A stretch of DNA of 64,000 bases from Axinella damicornis (GCA_963931865.1 OZ007513.1:8168157-8232156); one strand, 5' to 3'. Positions 34,855 to 46,700 are shown, counted from the first letter of the stretch. Notes: a model not told the origin generated them from the letters alone. Numbers and translations are program-made.

Positions 34855-34914
34855 GACGCCTACAGGCGTCACGCGCGCGCAATGCGTTAAACGCGGTAGA
34901 CGCCTACAGGCGTC
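34855..34914. repeat. Two subterminal palindromes of the piggyBac element
   Basis: GACGCCTACAGGCGTC occurs at 34855-34870 and 34899-34914; each has 6-bp arms around TACA. Position just inside the terminal repeat suggests transposase binding, by analogy with internal repeats of known piggyBac elements. Confidence 0.7.
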
Positions 34915-35166
34915 AGCTGGAACGTCATTGCTAAACGAAGCGCTATAACTTCAGGAGGTGGAGCTGAGACTTACCAGCCTACAACGATCATTAGAACACT
35001 TTGGACTTCACTTGGAGTGCTTCTGACCTGGGGGTGCAATTGAACTTTTTTCGACAAGCAGCGCTTCAAACTATATGCAACAGGTAAGCCACAGTAATCA
35101 CACACGTTATAACAACAATAATCAAAACAATATTTGCACGCTTCTATAACATAATAGGTTGGGAAG

Positions 35167-37265
35167 ATGGCTAAGAGGCACTGCACAATGACTGCAGAGG
35201 ATGTGCTTGAGCTGTTGGATGGCACTGAGGGGGGTGACTTGGCTGACAGCTTGGATGACAGATCTGATGATGAAAGGTCCGACGATGACCTTGAACTGGA
35301 TGACCCCAACGAACCAATCATGGAGGGTAGTGATGATGACTTCAGTGACCTGTCAGGAATGGAGAGCGAGGAAGAGGATGAAGACTGTCCACATCCCATG
35401 CAAAGTTCCGTTACTCCCATCTCTCCAAGCACTCCAGAGACTGTAACAAACCCCACCCATCTTCCCAACACTGTCAACCTCTCGACAACCAACCTCTCGA
35501 CAACCAACCTCTCTACAACCAACCTCTCTACAACCAACCTCTCTACAACCAACCTCTCTACTACCAATCCTTCTGACCCCACCTCATGGTCTTCTACTTT
35601 ACACCCTGTTACCATCAACCCCTTCACCTCACCTGTGGGTCCAACGGTCCCAATTCCTGCATCTCCACTGGGCGTTTTCGAACTCTTTTTTAGTTCTGAC
35701 CTATTGGAAGAGATCAGAGATGAGAGTGACAGGTACGCCAACCAGGTAATGGGAGACGAGAAATTCTGTAAATGGAACAGGATGACTGTAGAGGAATTGA
35801 AGGCTTTCCTAGGATTCCACATCCTCATGGCAATAAACCACCTGCCTTCCCTGGATGACTATTGGAGGCGAGATCCCTTGCTGAATTATGCCCCAATTGC
35901 TGACAGGATCACACGCGATCGCTACCGCGAGCTATCGCGATACCTTCATTTCAACGACAATGACACTCTGGTGCCGCGTGATTCTCCAGGGTACGATCGA
36001 CTGGGAAAAGTCCGACCTCTGATCAATCACATGTCAAAGAAGTTTGCAGACCTCTACCAACCACACCGTGAGGTTGCAATTGATGAAGCAATGATTAAAT
36101 TCCAAGGACGATCCTCGCTCAAGCAATACAATCCCATGAAACCAATCAAGCGTGGAATAAAAGTGTGGGTGCTCTCTGATAGCCACAATGGCTATTTCAG
36201 CAAGTTTCAGGTATACACTGGAAAGGAAGCGAACAGAGTGGAACATGGCCTAGGGGAGAGAGTGGTAAAGACACTCACTGCGGAGCTGCAGGGAAAGCAC
36301 CATCACGCTTTCTTTGATAACTTCTTTACCAGCGTGAAGCTCGTTGAAGATCTGCTCGCCAATGGAGTTTATTCATGTGGAACAGCAAGGAAGGACCGAA
36401 AGGGCTTTCCACCAACCCTGAAGCAGGCAAAACTTCCAACAAGGTACAAAACCCGTATTGAGAACATATAGATATGAGCACTCACACACATGCATCCATT
36501 TGCACACACACGATCCACAATATACACGTATCCACATATGTATACACATCCACATGTACACACATCCACATGTACACACATCCACCTGTACACACACACG
36601 CACACACACACACTAACAGAGGAGACTCACTGGTGGTCCAGAAAGGTAGTGTCAGTGCATGTGCCTGGATGGACAGGAAGCTGGTAATGGCGATGTCGAG
36701 TAACACCCAGCCGTCAGCAAAAGGGTTAGTTCTCCGGCGACAGAAGGATCACACTCGCACTCCCATTAGTTGCCCAGAGTCCATTGTTTTGTACAACAAG
36801 TACATGGGGGGAGTTGATCGTGGAGACCAGTTACGCGGGTATTACAACTGCAGAACCAAGAGCAGAAAATTTTATCGATACATCTTCTACTTTCTGTTTG
36901 ATGTGGCAATCACGAATGCTTACATTCTGCAGAAAAATTTCTGCCCAGACAGTGTCCACAAGAATGTGAAGGAGTTCAGACTGCAGTTGGCAAAAGAGTT
37001 GATCGGAGATTACAGCAGTCGTCGACGAGCTGGTCGCAAGCCATCCCTGATCACCACTCTTCCCCTACGCCACTTTCCTGTAAGGATTCGTGATGAAACA
37101 CAGAAACACAGGAATTTCAAGCGAGGACGATGTGCTCACTGCAGAGTGAGTCGCAGCCGCACAGACACAACCTGGTTCTGTAGAGAATGTCAGGTGTGGC
37201 TATGCCACAGTGGAGATCGCCAAGCAGACTGCTTCCTACAGTGGCATACAGGCAGGGAACTCTGA
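35167..37265 (+). CDS. piggyBac transposase, two exons
   Basis: Exon 1 is 35167-36443 and exon 2 is 36620-37265. The 176-bp GT-AG intron (36444-36619) splits an Arg codon, and splicing gives 640 residues, near the upper end of the usual size. Without splicing the frame ends at TAG 36469-36471. The N-terminal region is acidic and carries six NLSTT repeats. The DDE_Tnp_1_7 catalytic core follows: Asp306 in IDEAM, Asp384 in FDNFFTS, and Asp492 with Asp495 in GGVDRGDQ, matching the D-D-D/D pattern of piggyBac. The tail has a Cys/His-rich zinc-binding domain (RCAHC, WFCREC, LCHSGD). All key residues are present and there are no stops, so the protein could be active. ATG choice: first Met after the left end that opens the long frame. 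Confidence 0.92.
35476..35565 (+). repeat. Coding minisatellite, six 15-bp units (NLSTT)
   Basis: Six tandem 15-bp units begin AACCTCTCGACAACC or AACCTCTCTACAACC. They encode NLSTT repeats in the acidic N-terminal part of the piggyBac transposase and preserve the frame. Confidence 0.9.
36444..36619 (+). other. Intron of piggyBac transposase with CA microsatellite
   Basis: The donor is AAG/GTACAA and the acceptor is CTAACAG. The interior is a run of ACACAC and CCACATGTACAC-type repeats (about 36478-36614) that supplies the pyrimidine/CA-rich tract before the acceptor. The frame is lost without removal and exactly restored with it, in the middle of the conserved R-G-D-S stretch. Confidence 0.85.
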
Positions 37266-37339
37266 GATCTTGTTTACATGTACTTGACCACTCTGGCAGT
37301 TACGCCGCCATCTATATCTTATACCCTTTTCTAGTCTTC

Positions 37340-37345
37340 AATAAA
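37340..37345 (+). promoter_or_regulatory. Poly(A) signal of the piggyBac gene
   Basis: AATAAA lies 75 bases after the transposase stop codon and inside the element. Confidence 0.6.
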
Positions 37346-37806
37346 ACATGTCCTTGTGAAACATTACAAATAATTACGCAATATTTGGTAAACACTTGTA
37401 CCTGTACTTCCAAGCTTAGATCATCCTACAACTCTTCTTTCACCATCATTGATGAAAAGCTAATGACTATGTACACTCGCCCATGCCTTCCTTAGCCCAT
37501 ACTCGTCTGCTATATCGTTTAGTGATACATGTTACAAGCGTTAGTAACTACCGTTAACAAAACTAACTTACCTTCCAACAAAAAGTGCGCTATCACCGTC
37601 ATCCATGGAGGTAGCCTGGCGTTCCTGGCATCAATTGGTAGCCGCGGAGATGCGCATCACCTTGGTAATACCTCCCCTCCAGCAATCTTGCGTCGTTCAG
37701 CAGCTACAACCAGGTTTTTGTCACGCGGTTGTGAAACAATTTCTACGTTACGAATAATTTCGCTACCGTATTACAGTGGCGCGCGCCGAACGTCGCGTAT
37801 AATCGG

Positions 37807-37935
37807 TTAACTGAGACAAAGATAGGAACTTGACACTATGGTCACACCTTCACAACTCCCAAGTTCTCAGTTCAAACACATTGGTGTCATTCACAACTAT
37901 GCTATAGTCCAGCCCAATACAGTGCTGGTTACCCC
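37807..37935. repeat. Right half of the repeat disrupted by piggyBac
   Basis: Together with 34790-34838 this restores a repeat copy closely matching 41601-41770 (shared core ATAGGAACTTGACACTATGG). A segment at 37945-37987 also repeats 34739-34781 to the left of the element. Confidence 0.8.
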
Positions 37936-38115
37936 ACGAATGGAATCCGTTCCATTATGAGCTGTTCCTCAAGCCATGTTTGTACAAGTGGGTAGCTGCA
38001 GGCACTAACCCTAAGGGAATGATTTGTCTTGTAACCAATAATCCCTGCCTCGGTGCACAGTCGCTCGACAGTACTTGCTGATGGTGTGGTGGACCATAAC
38101 TGGTGCAGCATGTAC

Positions 38116-38245
38116 GGTTGGCACTAGTCTCGGTCCCAGACCCAAACCCACCCCAGCACGGATCGCATCTGGTATCACTAGCACGATACTGGAAGCGATC
38201 CGCGCTGGGGTTGGTTTGGGTCTGGGGCCGAGACTAGGTTGGCAC
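38116..38245. mobile_element. 112-bp TAGTCTC element with 9-bp target duplication
   Basis: The element 38125-38236 starts TAGTCTCGGTCCCAGACCC and ends with the near-complement GGGTCTGGGGCCGAGACTA. It is almost entirely an imperfect inverted repeat. Perfect 9-bp duplications GGTTGGCAC lie at 38116-38124 and 38237-38245. No coding capacity. Confidence 0.85.
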
Positions 38246-38903
38246 AAGACTGCCTTTAGCTTTTAGTGATTGTCGTATTATGATTCAATCTGTGGCCTGA
38301 GGTTGTACTGTGCTCAGTTACATGTCAGTCATGTGCATGCAACTGCTCCATGTACATGTCTTGCATCCATGCTCTTCGCTCATGCATGCATTTCCACTAG
38401 TATGTAACCTACACAGTTGTTTATTTTACCTGAGGCTGTGCACTTGTAACTGTATATATACCAATGGTGACATTATAGGTCCTTGTGGATTGGAGCAAGA
38501 TGACAACACCACCTTCCAAACTTGTGTATCCAAGTATGGAAGACTACTGGGTGGTAATACTTCAATCTTTTAGGAATGGGAGTATTAGCTGTGAACCACA
38601 ATTGACAATTATTCATGATGCCTCTCTTTACAAATGCTTGTTTCACACATGCAGGACACCTCCGAGTGGACTGGAAGAATAAAGAGCAACCAGTAATCCG
38701 TGCCTGCAAACTGAGAGACATTGATATTCACAGTGCGTGTCCAATACATTGAATCTATGCAAATCACTCACATGGAAACTTTTGTGTATACATTGTCAGT
38801 ACGTATCTAAGAATGATTACAGAATAATGGAGCAAGTGCGAGGTGTCCCGGACATGCCGCTAATTCTTTTGTACAGTTGCTGAGAAGTGCACCATTCTAC
38901 AGA

Positions 38904-38936
38904 AACATCCAGACACCCCAGGGGTGTCTGGATGTT
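38904..38936. repeat. Perfect 16-bp palindrome with one-base centre
   Basis: AACATCCAGACACCCC, one A, then its exact reverse complement. Related GTGTCCGGACA and GTGTCCCGGACA sequences lie within 70 bp on both sides. Confidence 0.75.
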
Positions 38937-39159
38937 CCGTGAACTGCTTACAAGGAAGATATTTGCAGGTGTGTCCGGACACCCCCGCGCTCATTCGGTG
39001 TGCATGTGGGATGGGCACAGCAATGAGCGCGCGCCGCTGTATAGAAATGGCCGCATATGCATGCTGAGGAGGAACTAGTCTCGAACTGGGACTAGTTTCG
39101 GAACTAGACAGGAACTGCTAGGCTAAGGCGCCTAGGTTTGTTGATGACGAAGGAGTTAT

Positions 39160-39228
39160 GGCTACCGAAAGAGTGGAAGTGCGGATCAATATAACCGCGG
39201 ATCCCGGACTCAGTGAACGTAAACCGGT
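39160..39228 (+). CDS. Possible first exon of an unknown gene
   Basis: An ATG opens MATERVEVRINITADPGLSE and RKP, then a GTAAGA donor. Codon use looks coding-like, and the surrounding 39-40.9 kb is relatively CpG-rich, as near a promoter. No second exon was identified. Confidence 0.25.
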
Positions 39229-39771
39229 AAGATTTGAAGCCACGGGTTTTTTTGAAATTGTGTTTGTGGGGATGGCGTTGCTATTATTGTTGAATGTGAA
39301 GTGTGAAAATTTACCCCAACATTATGCTACTACAGAAATTCTGAAAACCTGTTTTACAGTTGCATCTTCCAACAACTTAGAGGTGAAAGATAGACGTAAA
39401 TGGCTCCAAACAGGAATACTCCGATCTATACAATGTCATTAATTGTGGTGTGAGTATTCATGACAGTGCATTCAGCACTGGCTCTGGCCCTAGCTTACCC
39501 GGACGCCATTGTCAAGATTACTTACCTCGGCAATAACTTGGAGGAATTAATAACTTCATTAGTTATGACCAAACGTTTCCACATGCCTCAGTGGTATAAT
39601 GTGTTATCGCTCGTTTCTGTTCGCATGACAATCATTTGGTATACAGAATTTTCGCGAACTGATCAACGTGTTCTCATGTAGCAAACTTGATGTTGCTATA
39701 CTTGTTGTACTTTCACTCACACTCCAAACCAGCGTCTTCAAGCTGCTGCATGCTCCCGCATCTTGAACCCC

Positions 39772-40240
39772 CCTCCCCCCTAGCCTCGGTCCCAGGCTCT
39801 CTCCTCTAAAAGCGGGGGGAGGAGAGAGCCTGGTAACATTCGTGTAAAAAGCTGTCGACTTCCGGCGCCTGGATCTGGCGGACCCAATCAGATTGCAGAA
39901 CAAAACCACGTGAACACGTGAACATTTTGTAGGCGTTTACCTTCACTGCCGTGCTAATGCACGAATTGTCGCCGCTTACAGGATCGACGGTTCACAAGGT
40001 GAGCTCTCCTGGTTATCTGTAGAATTGTCTCGGACTTCTGTGAAGCTGGGGATGCCTTGAAAACGAAGAGCGATATTTTCAATAGCGCGTGACTGATTTG
40101 TAACTCACGCGACATTTACCACAAAAGTAGGAGTGTCCTTCATTTATCACATGGCTGATGACGCGACGGAAGTCGACAGCTTTTTACGCGAATGTTACCA
40201 GGCTCTCTCCTCCCCCCGTTTTTAGAGGCTACCTCCCTCC
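39772..40240. mobile_element. 451-bp TAGCCTC element with 9-bp target duplication
   Basis: The element 39781-40231 starts TAGCCTCGGTCCCAGGCTC and ends TTTTTAGAGGCTA. Just inside are arms of about 65-70 bp (39803-39866 and 40162-40229) that are close reverse complements. The flanks are CCTCCCCCC (39772-39780) and CCTCCCTCC (40232-40240), 9 bp with one mismatch. No coding sequence. Confidence 0.7.
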
Positions 40241-40244
40241 TTCC

Positions 40245-41300
40245 AAGAGGTGCTACCAGCAATCGCTCATATGAGCACTTCTCAAAACTCTTAAGTTATG
40301 CCCTTCCTCTGATTCACTACCAGTGGGGTCTTGATACTGGCTTTTCTCTGTCTTCTAGTAGTTATTCTTCGTGAAATATCCGTATGTGTGCGAGCTAAGA
40401 CTATACCATTTTGCATGGTGTCTCCTTCCCTTCCTTCTATCACAGAGTCGGTAGACTCTGTATGTAGGGATACGACGTACACGCAATATATGCTAATACA
40501 AAAAAAATCTCTCCAAATCTCAGAAACAGCACACTTATAAGCCTTTATAACCACATACCGTTCATCTTCGAGTGTTTTCATGACCAACAAGACTCCTCGC
40601 GTCGCGAAAAACCGTCGCGAAAGTACCACACCAGGTACTCGCAAAACGGGCAAATTGTTTTTCTTTCTTCTTTCTTCTTCTTTCAGACGGGCTAGCGCAA
40701 CGTCGACTCAATCTCTCATGATGGTTTTCGCACGAAACAGCAGCATTTCACACAGAGTAGTGCACCTGGCCATCGCTTTTTCGCAACCTCCAAGTCTTCA
40801 CCAGGCAGCTGCAGCTGCCCACTCAATAACTATGGCTTCTTTAGTCACGCCATTTTCTCGTTTGTACGCATGCGCGATCACTTAGCAACGAACGTAATTA
40901 TTACTCAAGATCGCTGAATTAGAAGTGTCTTGCGCCGTTGTGTTGCGTGGACATAATTTCGTACTTCATAAACCGAGGTAAATTCTAAACTCTGTGCGTA
41001 TATGTTACTACCTACTGTGTTCTGTGAGAGGGCTGAATGCCTATCTAAAGACTCAACAATATATAAATCTTGCTACTTCTGGCATAGCTAATATTATGGT
41101 CTTCAGACACAGGGATTACTGCCTTGGTATCCATCCAGAAAGGGTTGACTTGGGTCTGATTCTTCAGCCAATGCTGGCAGTGTGAATACCGGAGTCAATA
41201 TTGTCCATATACCAAAGCAAGGGCTCCTACTACTTGTGAGGACACCGACTTCTGCTCTGTGATGGCAAATTGCATGTGCTGCTGCTTAAAAAAATGACAT
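40245..41300. other. No recognised gene
   Basis: Open frames at 40580-40885 on the plus strand carry no motif. The region is comparatively CpG-rich. Confidence 0.3.
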
Positions 41301-41302
41301 AA

Positions 41303-41575
41303 ACAAGTAATAAAAAACATTTGAAAATGTAACAGGATGTAGGGATACCAGAATGGCAAAAAGTAAGGAAACAAGGTAGGGATGATCGCACAAAACAGTG
41401 AAGTATACAATCCCCCTACATATCTTTTTTCATTATACATGTATATGGGAAGAGATCTCTGTAGGGGGGTTGTATACTTCACTGTTTTGTGCGATCATCC
41501 CTACCTTGTTTCCTTACTTTTGCCGTTCTGGTATCCCTACATCCTGTTACATTTTCAAATGTTTTTATTACTTGT
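41303..41575. mobile_element. Long foldback, 122-bp arms
   Basis: Positions 41303-41424 and 41454-41575 are near-perfect reverse complements with a 29-bp loop. The arms contain GATGTAGGGATACCAGAA and GTAGGGATGATCGCAC. There is no obvious target duplication. It immediately precedes the repeat that preserves the empty piggyBac site. Confidence 0.85.
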
Positions 41576-41599
41576 ATACTCTTTAGTCATTATGGGCTA

Positions 41600-41775
41600 C
41601 AGGTGCAATGCACATTAGCTCAGTGTTGTGCTAATTAACTGAGACAATGATAGGAACTTGACACTATGGTCACACGTTCACAACTCCCAGACACTAATTA
41701 GCCAAGTTCTCAGTTCAAACACATTGGTGTCATTCACAACTATGCTATAGTCCAGTGCTGGATACCCCACATGAG
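41600..41775. repeat. Unoccupied copy of the piggyBac-flanking repeat
   Basis: It starts CAGGTGCAATGCACATTAGC and contains CTAATTAACTGAGACAA, with a single TTAA at 41635-41638. In the other copy this TTAA is duplicated around the piggyBac element. It differs by a few substitutions and a small insertion from the occupied copy. Confidence 0.85.
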
Positions 41776-41779
41776 CGGA

Positions 41780-42585
41780 AAGGTCCTATATATGTAGAGT
41801 CCAGTGCACCTACTACATATCTGAAAATTTTCATTCTGAAAAGATTTTCGTGGTGCTATAAACCACGAAAAAATTTACATGAGTGAATAGTTATTACAGT
41901 CAGAATTTTTCACGTGATGCTAGCTAGTTGCTTTGCGACATGGGCCTCAGTAGACAGCTACCTGCAACCGAAGGACGGCCTCCTTGGGAAAAGTGAGCAA
42001 ACACGCGACACTTTTCTCTCGCCGGTAAGTGTCCAATAATTGTTTCCAGATAATATACGGTATAATAAATGATCGTTCAAAGAGTTGCAGGCTTGGGTAG
42101 GCCCCTTTTCCAGAACAGTATTGCCTTCATGGTGTTAGAAGGACCTGCAGAAAGATGACGCCTAACTTGTGTTCAAGTAGACCACAGTCTTCAGTGCAAA
42201 ACAAGTTGACCCCACCACAACACAAGTGACTTCCTTGCTCTACTTGTAGTGTAACTGCTTAGGTAATGATGCTAACTGGGTGTAGTGTAGTCCTGTGCGT
42301 CCATTATTAATGCGCACGCCGTGTACATATGAATAGATTACTCGAGGCGCCATGTGTTCACAATCGAGACGGCTAAGCAAAGGTATCGCTCGGAGTCGTC
42401 GAGCTCTGATGGCTTTGTGACACGAAGCAAGCACAAGATCGACTATGACGTGTCTTGGAAGACGGATTATCAGTGGTACATTCCAGTGTACGACAGTTCT
42501 GCGTCTACCATTGTCGGTCTGTTGTTCTCCGTTTGCAAGCAACACGGCACAAAGCAGAGAAACAGCGCTATAAACCGTACACCTT
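41780..42585. other. No recognised gene
   Basis: A short hairpin with the complementary arms TTTTCGTGGT and ACCACGAAAA lies near 41848-41870. No exon is supported. Confidence 0.3.
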
Positions 42586-42588
42586 GTT

Positions 42589-42615
42589 CCCCCCCCCCCC
42601 CCCCCCCCCCCCCCC
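42589..42615 (+). repeat. 27-bp poly(C) tract
   Basis: Twenty-seven consecutive C residues following ACCTTGTT. Confidence 0.9.
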
Positions 42616-42744
42616 GCCCTATGTAAAAATCCTGGCGAGAACACTGCTGATAGTCTGTCTTTCCTGTGATGGCCAACCACATCTATGAAGAGAACTTCAA
42701 GAACAGTTGCATTCTCCCACTACATGCTAGTATGGTTTTATTAC

Positions 42745-43317
42745 TACCGTAGTGTCCCGTTAATATGCCCCCCTATTTTGTACACTACATCCAGCCCAAA
42801 GAGGGGAGGGGGCGTATTTTCGAGTACGCAATTAGTCTCGATTATACGCCCCCTCAAAAAGTTTCGCTACTTTTATGACACTGCGCATGCATGCATGCCA
42901 AGGTTCATGTTCACAGTTACAAAAGTACAAACGATCGCCAATACTGTTCGTGGTCATCATGCGTGGTCTCCCTACATCGGCGAGAAGAGCTGCACTTCAA
43001 CTCGAGGGCCATAACATTCACGACGACTTCGCTGTAGCCATCCTCAAGAACAGCAATACTGAACCACAGAACATTTCCTGATATTTCCTACGGAAGAGTG
43101 GCAGCGAGATGACTTGTACCGTCGGCGTCAATGGTGACTACTCGATCTGAGAGACGACCTGCAAAGTTGCGCACCATGCGCACGTGTAGGTTAGATATTC
43201 CAGAAGACGCTCACCAAGGGGGCGTTATAACGAGTCAAACTACCCTGTGCAGGAACTTGGTCGAAATAGAGGGGGAGGGCGTATTTTCGAAGGCGTATAT
43301 AGCGGGACACTATGGTA
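42745..43317. mobile_element. TA-flanked inverted-repeat element E3 (569 bp)
   Basis: The element 42747-43315 begins CCGTAGTGTCCCGTTAATAT and ends ATATAGCGGGACACTATGG, flanked by TA on both sides. Subterminal motifs such as GCGTATTTTCGA recur in the arms, as in element E1. Non-coding. Confidence 0.8.
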
Positions 43318-43359
43318 TTTGTTTATGTTGCCAGAGTCACAGAGATTGAGCCAATTTCT

Positions 43360-43465
43360 GTTGCTGGGCAGGTGTATGAGGGGCAGGTGTGTGAGGGGGA
43401 AGGTATGTGAGAGCGGTGTGTGAGAGAGAAGGTATGCGAGGGGCAGGTATGTGAGGGCCGTGGAG
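43360..43465. repeat. Minisatellite, period about 15 bp
   Basis: Six or so units of the type GGGCAGGTGTGTGAG or GAGAAGGTATGCGAG. Confidence 0.75.
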
Positions 43466-43743
43466 TGAATTTCTCTGCCCAAGTTGTGGTCCAGTTATTC
43501 ATATCACAGCGTATACATATATATCAGATCTATAGGACGTCTGTGTGTATGTGTGTGAGTGAGTTCCTTTTGTATGTCAGGAGATTCCAAATGGGACAGA
43601 GTCAACTGCTGGAATGTATATTTCTAGTGATACTTTTGCGTACTCATACAATAGCAGCTGATATAATCCAGCTAGGAAATTCTCCATCCACATCTTGTTC
43701 TTGTTGCATTAAGTTCCTTTACAAACATGTACCCTACTTACAG

Positions 43744-46700
43744 GAAGATGCACTGGAGGACCTTAAGAAGGCTATTGAAGACAAAGATGAGGATTTATTC
43801 AAACATCACATTGGAGAGCTGGAAAATCTTCTCCCGGATGACAACACAGTCAGAGAACAACTAGCTGCCAGTGGCACTCTTTGCTATGCTGCAGAAGCTG
43901 GAGTTGATTCAATGATGGAAATCCTCCTACAGAAGGGTGTAGGTAAGGCACTGTTGCAAGATGAAGAGCAGTATCTAGTGTTCATGCATGTACCCTACAG
44001 AATGTCTTCTACTAAATTCGGCATCCCTGATTTGTTGGCACCCCTTCACGCAAATAGAATGAATTATCTTTCATTTCAGCGAAGGATTCAGACGAAACAC
44101 AATGGCTGATTTGCACTTGGTATTTTTGGCATTTTGGTACAAATTTTACTTCCACGTCAGGACTTAATTATTGCCGAGCACAATAGTGTGAGGCTCTGAA
44201 TGGGGAATCTATTGCTCACGATGTACGTATGTATGTATGTACGTATGTACTGGATGCTCCGATAACGCTGTGTTTCCTGCTGGGCAATTGAGTTTTATTC
44301 ACCATGAAGACTCGGCGGTGCAAGAGTTACAGCCTTGAGACTCAGATCAGTGGATGAGGATGGGGTTTGCGAAGCTCGAGCAGCTACATAAGGGGTCGAA
44401 TAGTGAATGCAGTTGACATCTGTTATTACCGAAACTCCGCAAAAGTCTCGCGAAGCCAGAGGCTATTGTGCAAGTGAGCGGGGCCTTCAAGACTTGCAGA
44501 GCTAGAGCAGCCACATTTGGAGTCGAACAGTGAGTGTAATTGACAGCTTTATCTCAGCTGCACACTCTCAAACTCACACTGACTATTAGATCAAGTAGAT
44601 AGTAGATTGCAGGTACGTGGTCAGGTCACACTTACGTACGCATGCTGGGCATGATGCTGATACGTATTCCTAGTTAATTTTTAGAATATATTCCTAGCTT
44701 TGGTTGTTTTACGACCCGTGTGCTGTAATAATCCACAGACGTTGACAGAACCCCCTTGTACTGCACCTAGCTTATAGATTTTACGTACAGAATGCTTGCA
44801 CTTGACCTACTATTTGGCTGGAAAATTTGGCGGATTGGCTCTAAAAAGCTGCGGATTGTATTTTGTGGATTTAAATTTGGTGGATTTGGAAATTTGCAGA
44901 GTGAGAATAATGTTATACTAACCGCTCAGCCACGGAGGGCTCGGTAGTTTATGTGCGAAAACCTTGTGTCGGTAGGCTGTGGTTGGTGGTGGAGAGCTGT
45001 GTTCAAGGTCACCATGTCTACCAAAACCTCTGGGATGTGAGTGTAGGAGAGGAACTGCCATGTAAGAAGATAGCACCGTGGTAGGCCTATGCGAAGGAGC
45101 ACCATCATCGCGGGAAATATGAGTTGCTTGCTCGCTAATTTTGCAGAGAAAAGGCACAATCCACTGCACCATTACTGGAACACGCACTATTCAGCTGACT
45201 TACCTCGAAGCGGTTTGGAAATGCCCTGCATACTGCAGCATCGCTACAAGACCCCGCCCATGCACACGATAGATTGCAATGGCATCATGACAAAATAGTG
45301 GCAGAATTAAATTCGACGGTGTGTTCATAGTCCGCCAAACTGGCAAATTAAGTTTGTTCTTTTATCCATGAAAATATCACACATAATAATAGTGAATCTA
45401 CAGCTTGTGGGACTTCAAACGAGTGTTCAGTCATTTCCTGCTAGTTTGATTCCTGTTGTATTTTCCATTCTTAAATTTTTGGAGTATTTATTGTCTTGGA
45501 CAGGAGCTATACAGCAAGATCGCAATCATTTATACAAAGCAGTATGGGTTATATATTGTTCAGCACAATAGGTTGATTTGCCACTTAATGGTTTGGTCAG
45601 GTTTCATTTTGTGGCATCATGCTGTGTGTTGGAAGCCCTCGTCCAAAATGGCTCTTTTTCCTTCTAGATCTCAACAAGTCCTATTTACCTGATGGTACTA
45701 AGGTAAGTACATACAGATTCAGTTGTGCTATAGTTTAAAGTAGTGGTATATAGCAAGTCACTGCCAAATTACAGAGTATGTTTGTACTCCAGATGATCAT
45801 GAGTTGGAAATCAAATTTCTATCAGTTATATCATCCTGTCAATCAAAACTAGCACAGGTTGGAAAAATCAAGTGTATAATAGCAAAGTTCTACAAGGGAT
45901 ACCAGGTAGGATGCTGGCAGATTTTAACACTGATTCTGCGTACAAAATAGAAGGAGACAGCGTAGACCTGTGTAATGCACCTACATGTACCTGGGCTTTC
46001 ACAATGGTCTCTGCCCCTGCTATCAACAAGGTTGGTCTTGATAAAATGCGATTTGTAAACTGAATGTTCTTACCGTCTGGAAAAGTTGACGTCATAAATG
46101 CTTGTAACCAGATCATGCGATGACCGCATGCAGTACATGTGCCCTAGCTGATGCTTGTGCAGCTGATCTCCACGGCATCCAGTAGCACACCTCTTGTATT
46201 TCATAGTGTGTGAACTTTGCATACTGCTGCAAATGTGAGCAACCTCTATATTTATATTAGCTAAGAAGTTACACCTACTATGTAACTAAAACAGCACTAA
46301 CCAGTCCACCTTGGGACTATGTTAAATTCGACTTCAGTCATATACATAGCAGTGTATTCAGCCTCCAATGGCCAACGGTGACACCACCTTCAAGGAACGG
46401 TACCATGTAGCTGGAAATATTTGTAAGGTACAAACTTTTGTACGTTTCGTATGAAGCCTCGAGATACAAAAGTAAAACTGCGAAAATTTTAACATCAAAG
46501 TTTGAACAGGTAATCAAACACATGGATGCTGCAAGCAAGCGATGGTGTTTATAATGGTATTTCAGCCTTCAAACGGCCTAGGTGTTAGCATTGTATACGT
46601 GGTACCCTCTCGCCATTGTGCATTGCCTCAACCAAAAACAGAAAACGACACCATCAACACGTTACATACGTGTAATGCTAGCGGGGCGCATACGAAAATT

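Larger units (their letters stand above)
34835..37810 (+). mobile_element. Complete piggyBac element
   Basis: The element runs from 34839 to 37806 between TTAA copies at 34835-34838 and 37807-37810. Its ends carry a perfect 14-bp inverted repeat, CCGATTATACGCGA at the left and its complement at 37793-37806. The left subterminal region holds two copies of the palindrome GACGCCTACAGGCGTC (34855-34870 and 34899-34914), candidate transposase-binding sites. The interior encodes one spliced transposase. The host repeat into which it inserted is present without the insertion at 41601-41770, confirming the TTAA duplication and exact boundaries. Confidence 0.92.

Noticed and set aside
34971..35828. 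285-codon open frame on the minus strand
   Set aside because: It is the shadow of the piggyBac transposase N-terminal region; its repeats mirror the NLSTT minisatellite.
36373..36706. Cysteine/valine-rich minus-strand frames
   Set aside because: They are translations of the CA microsatellite within the piggyBac intron.
43744..43938. Earlier donor GTAGGT for the leader exon
   Set aside because: Using GTAAGG after 43942 gives phase 1, which matches the phase of the linker exons at 45668 and 54609.
43420..44109. 229-codon open frame read as one exon
   Set aside because: Splice sites at 43743 and 43943 and the paralogous exon at 52606 show that only 43744-43942 is coding; the rest is intron and repeat.
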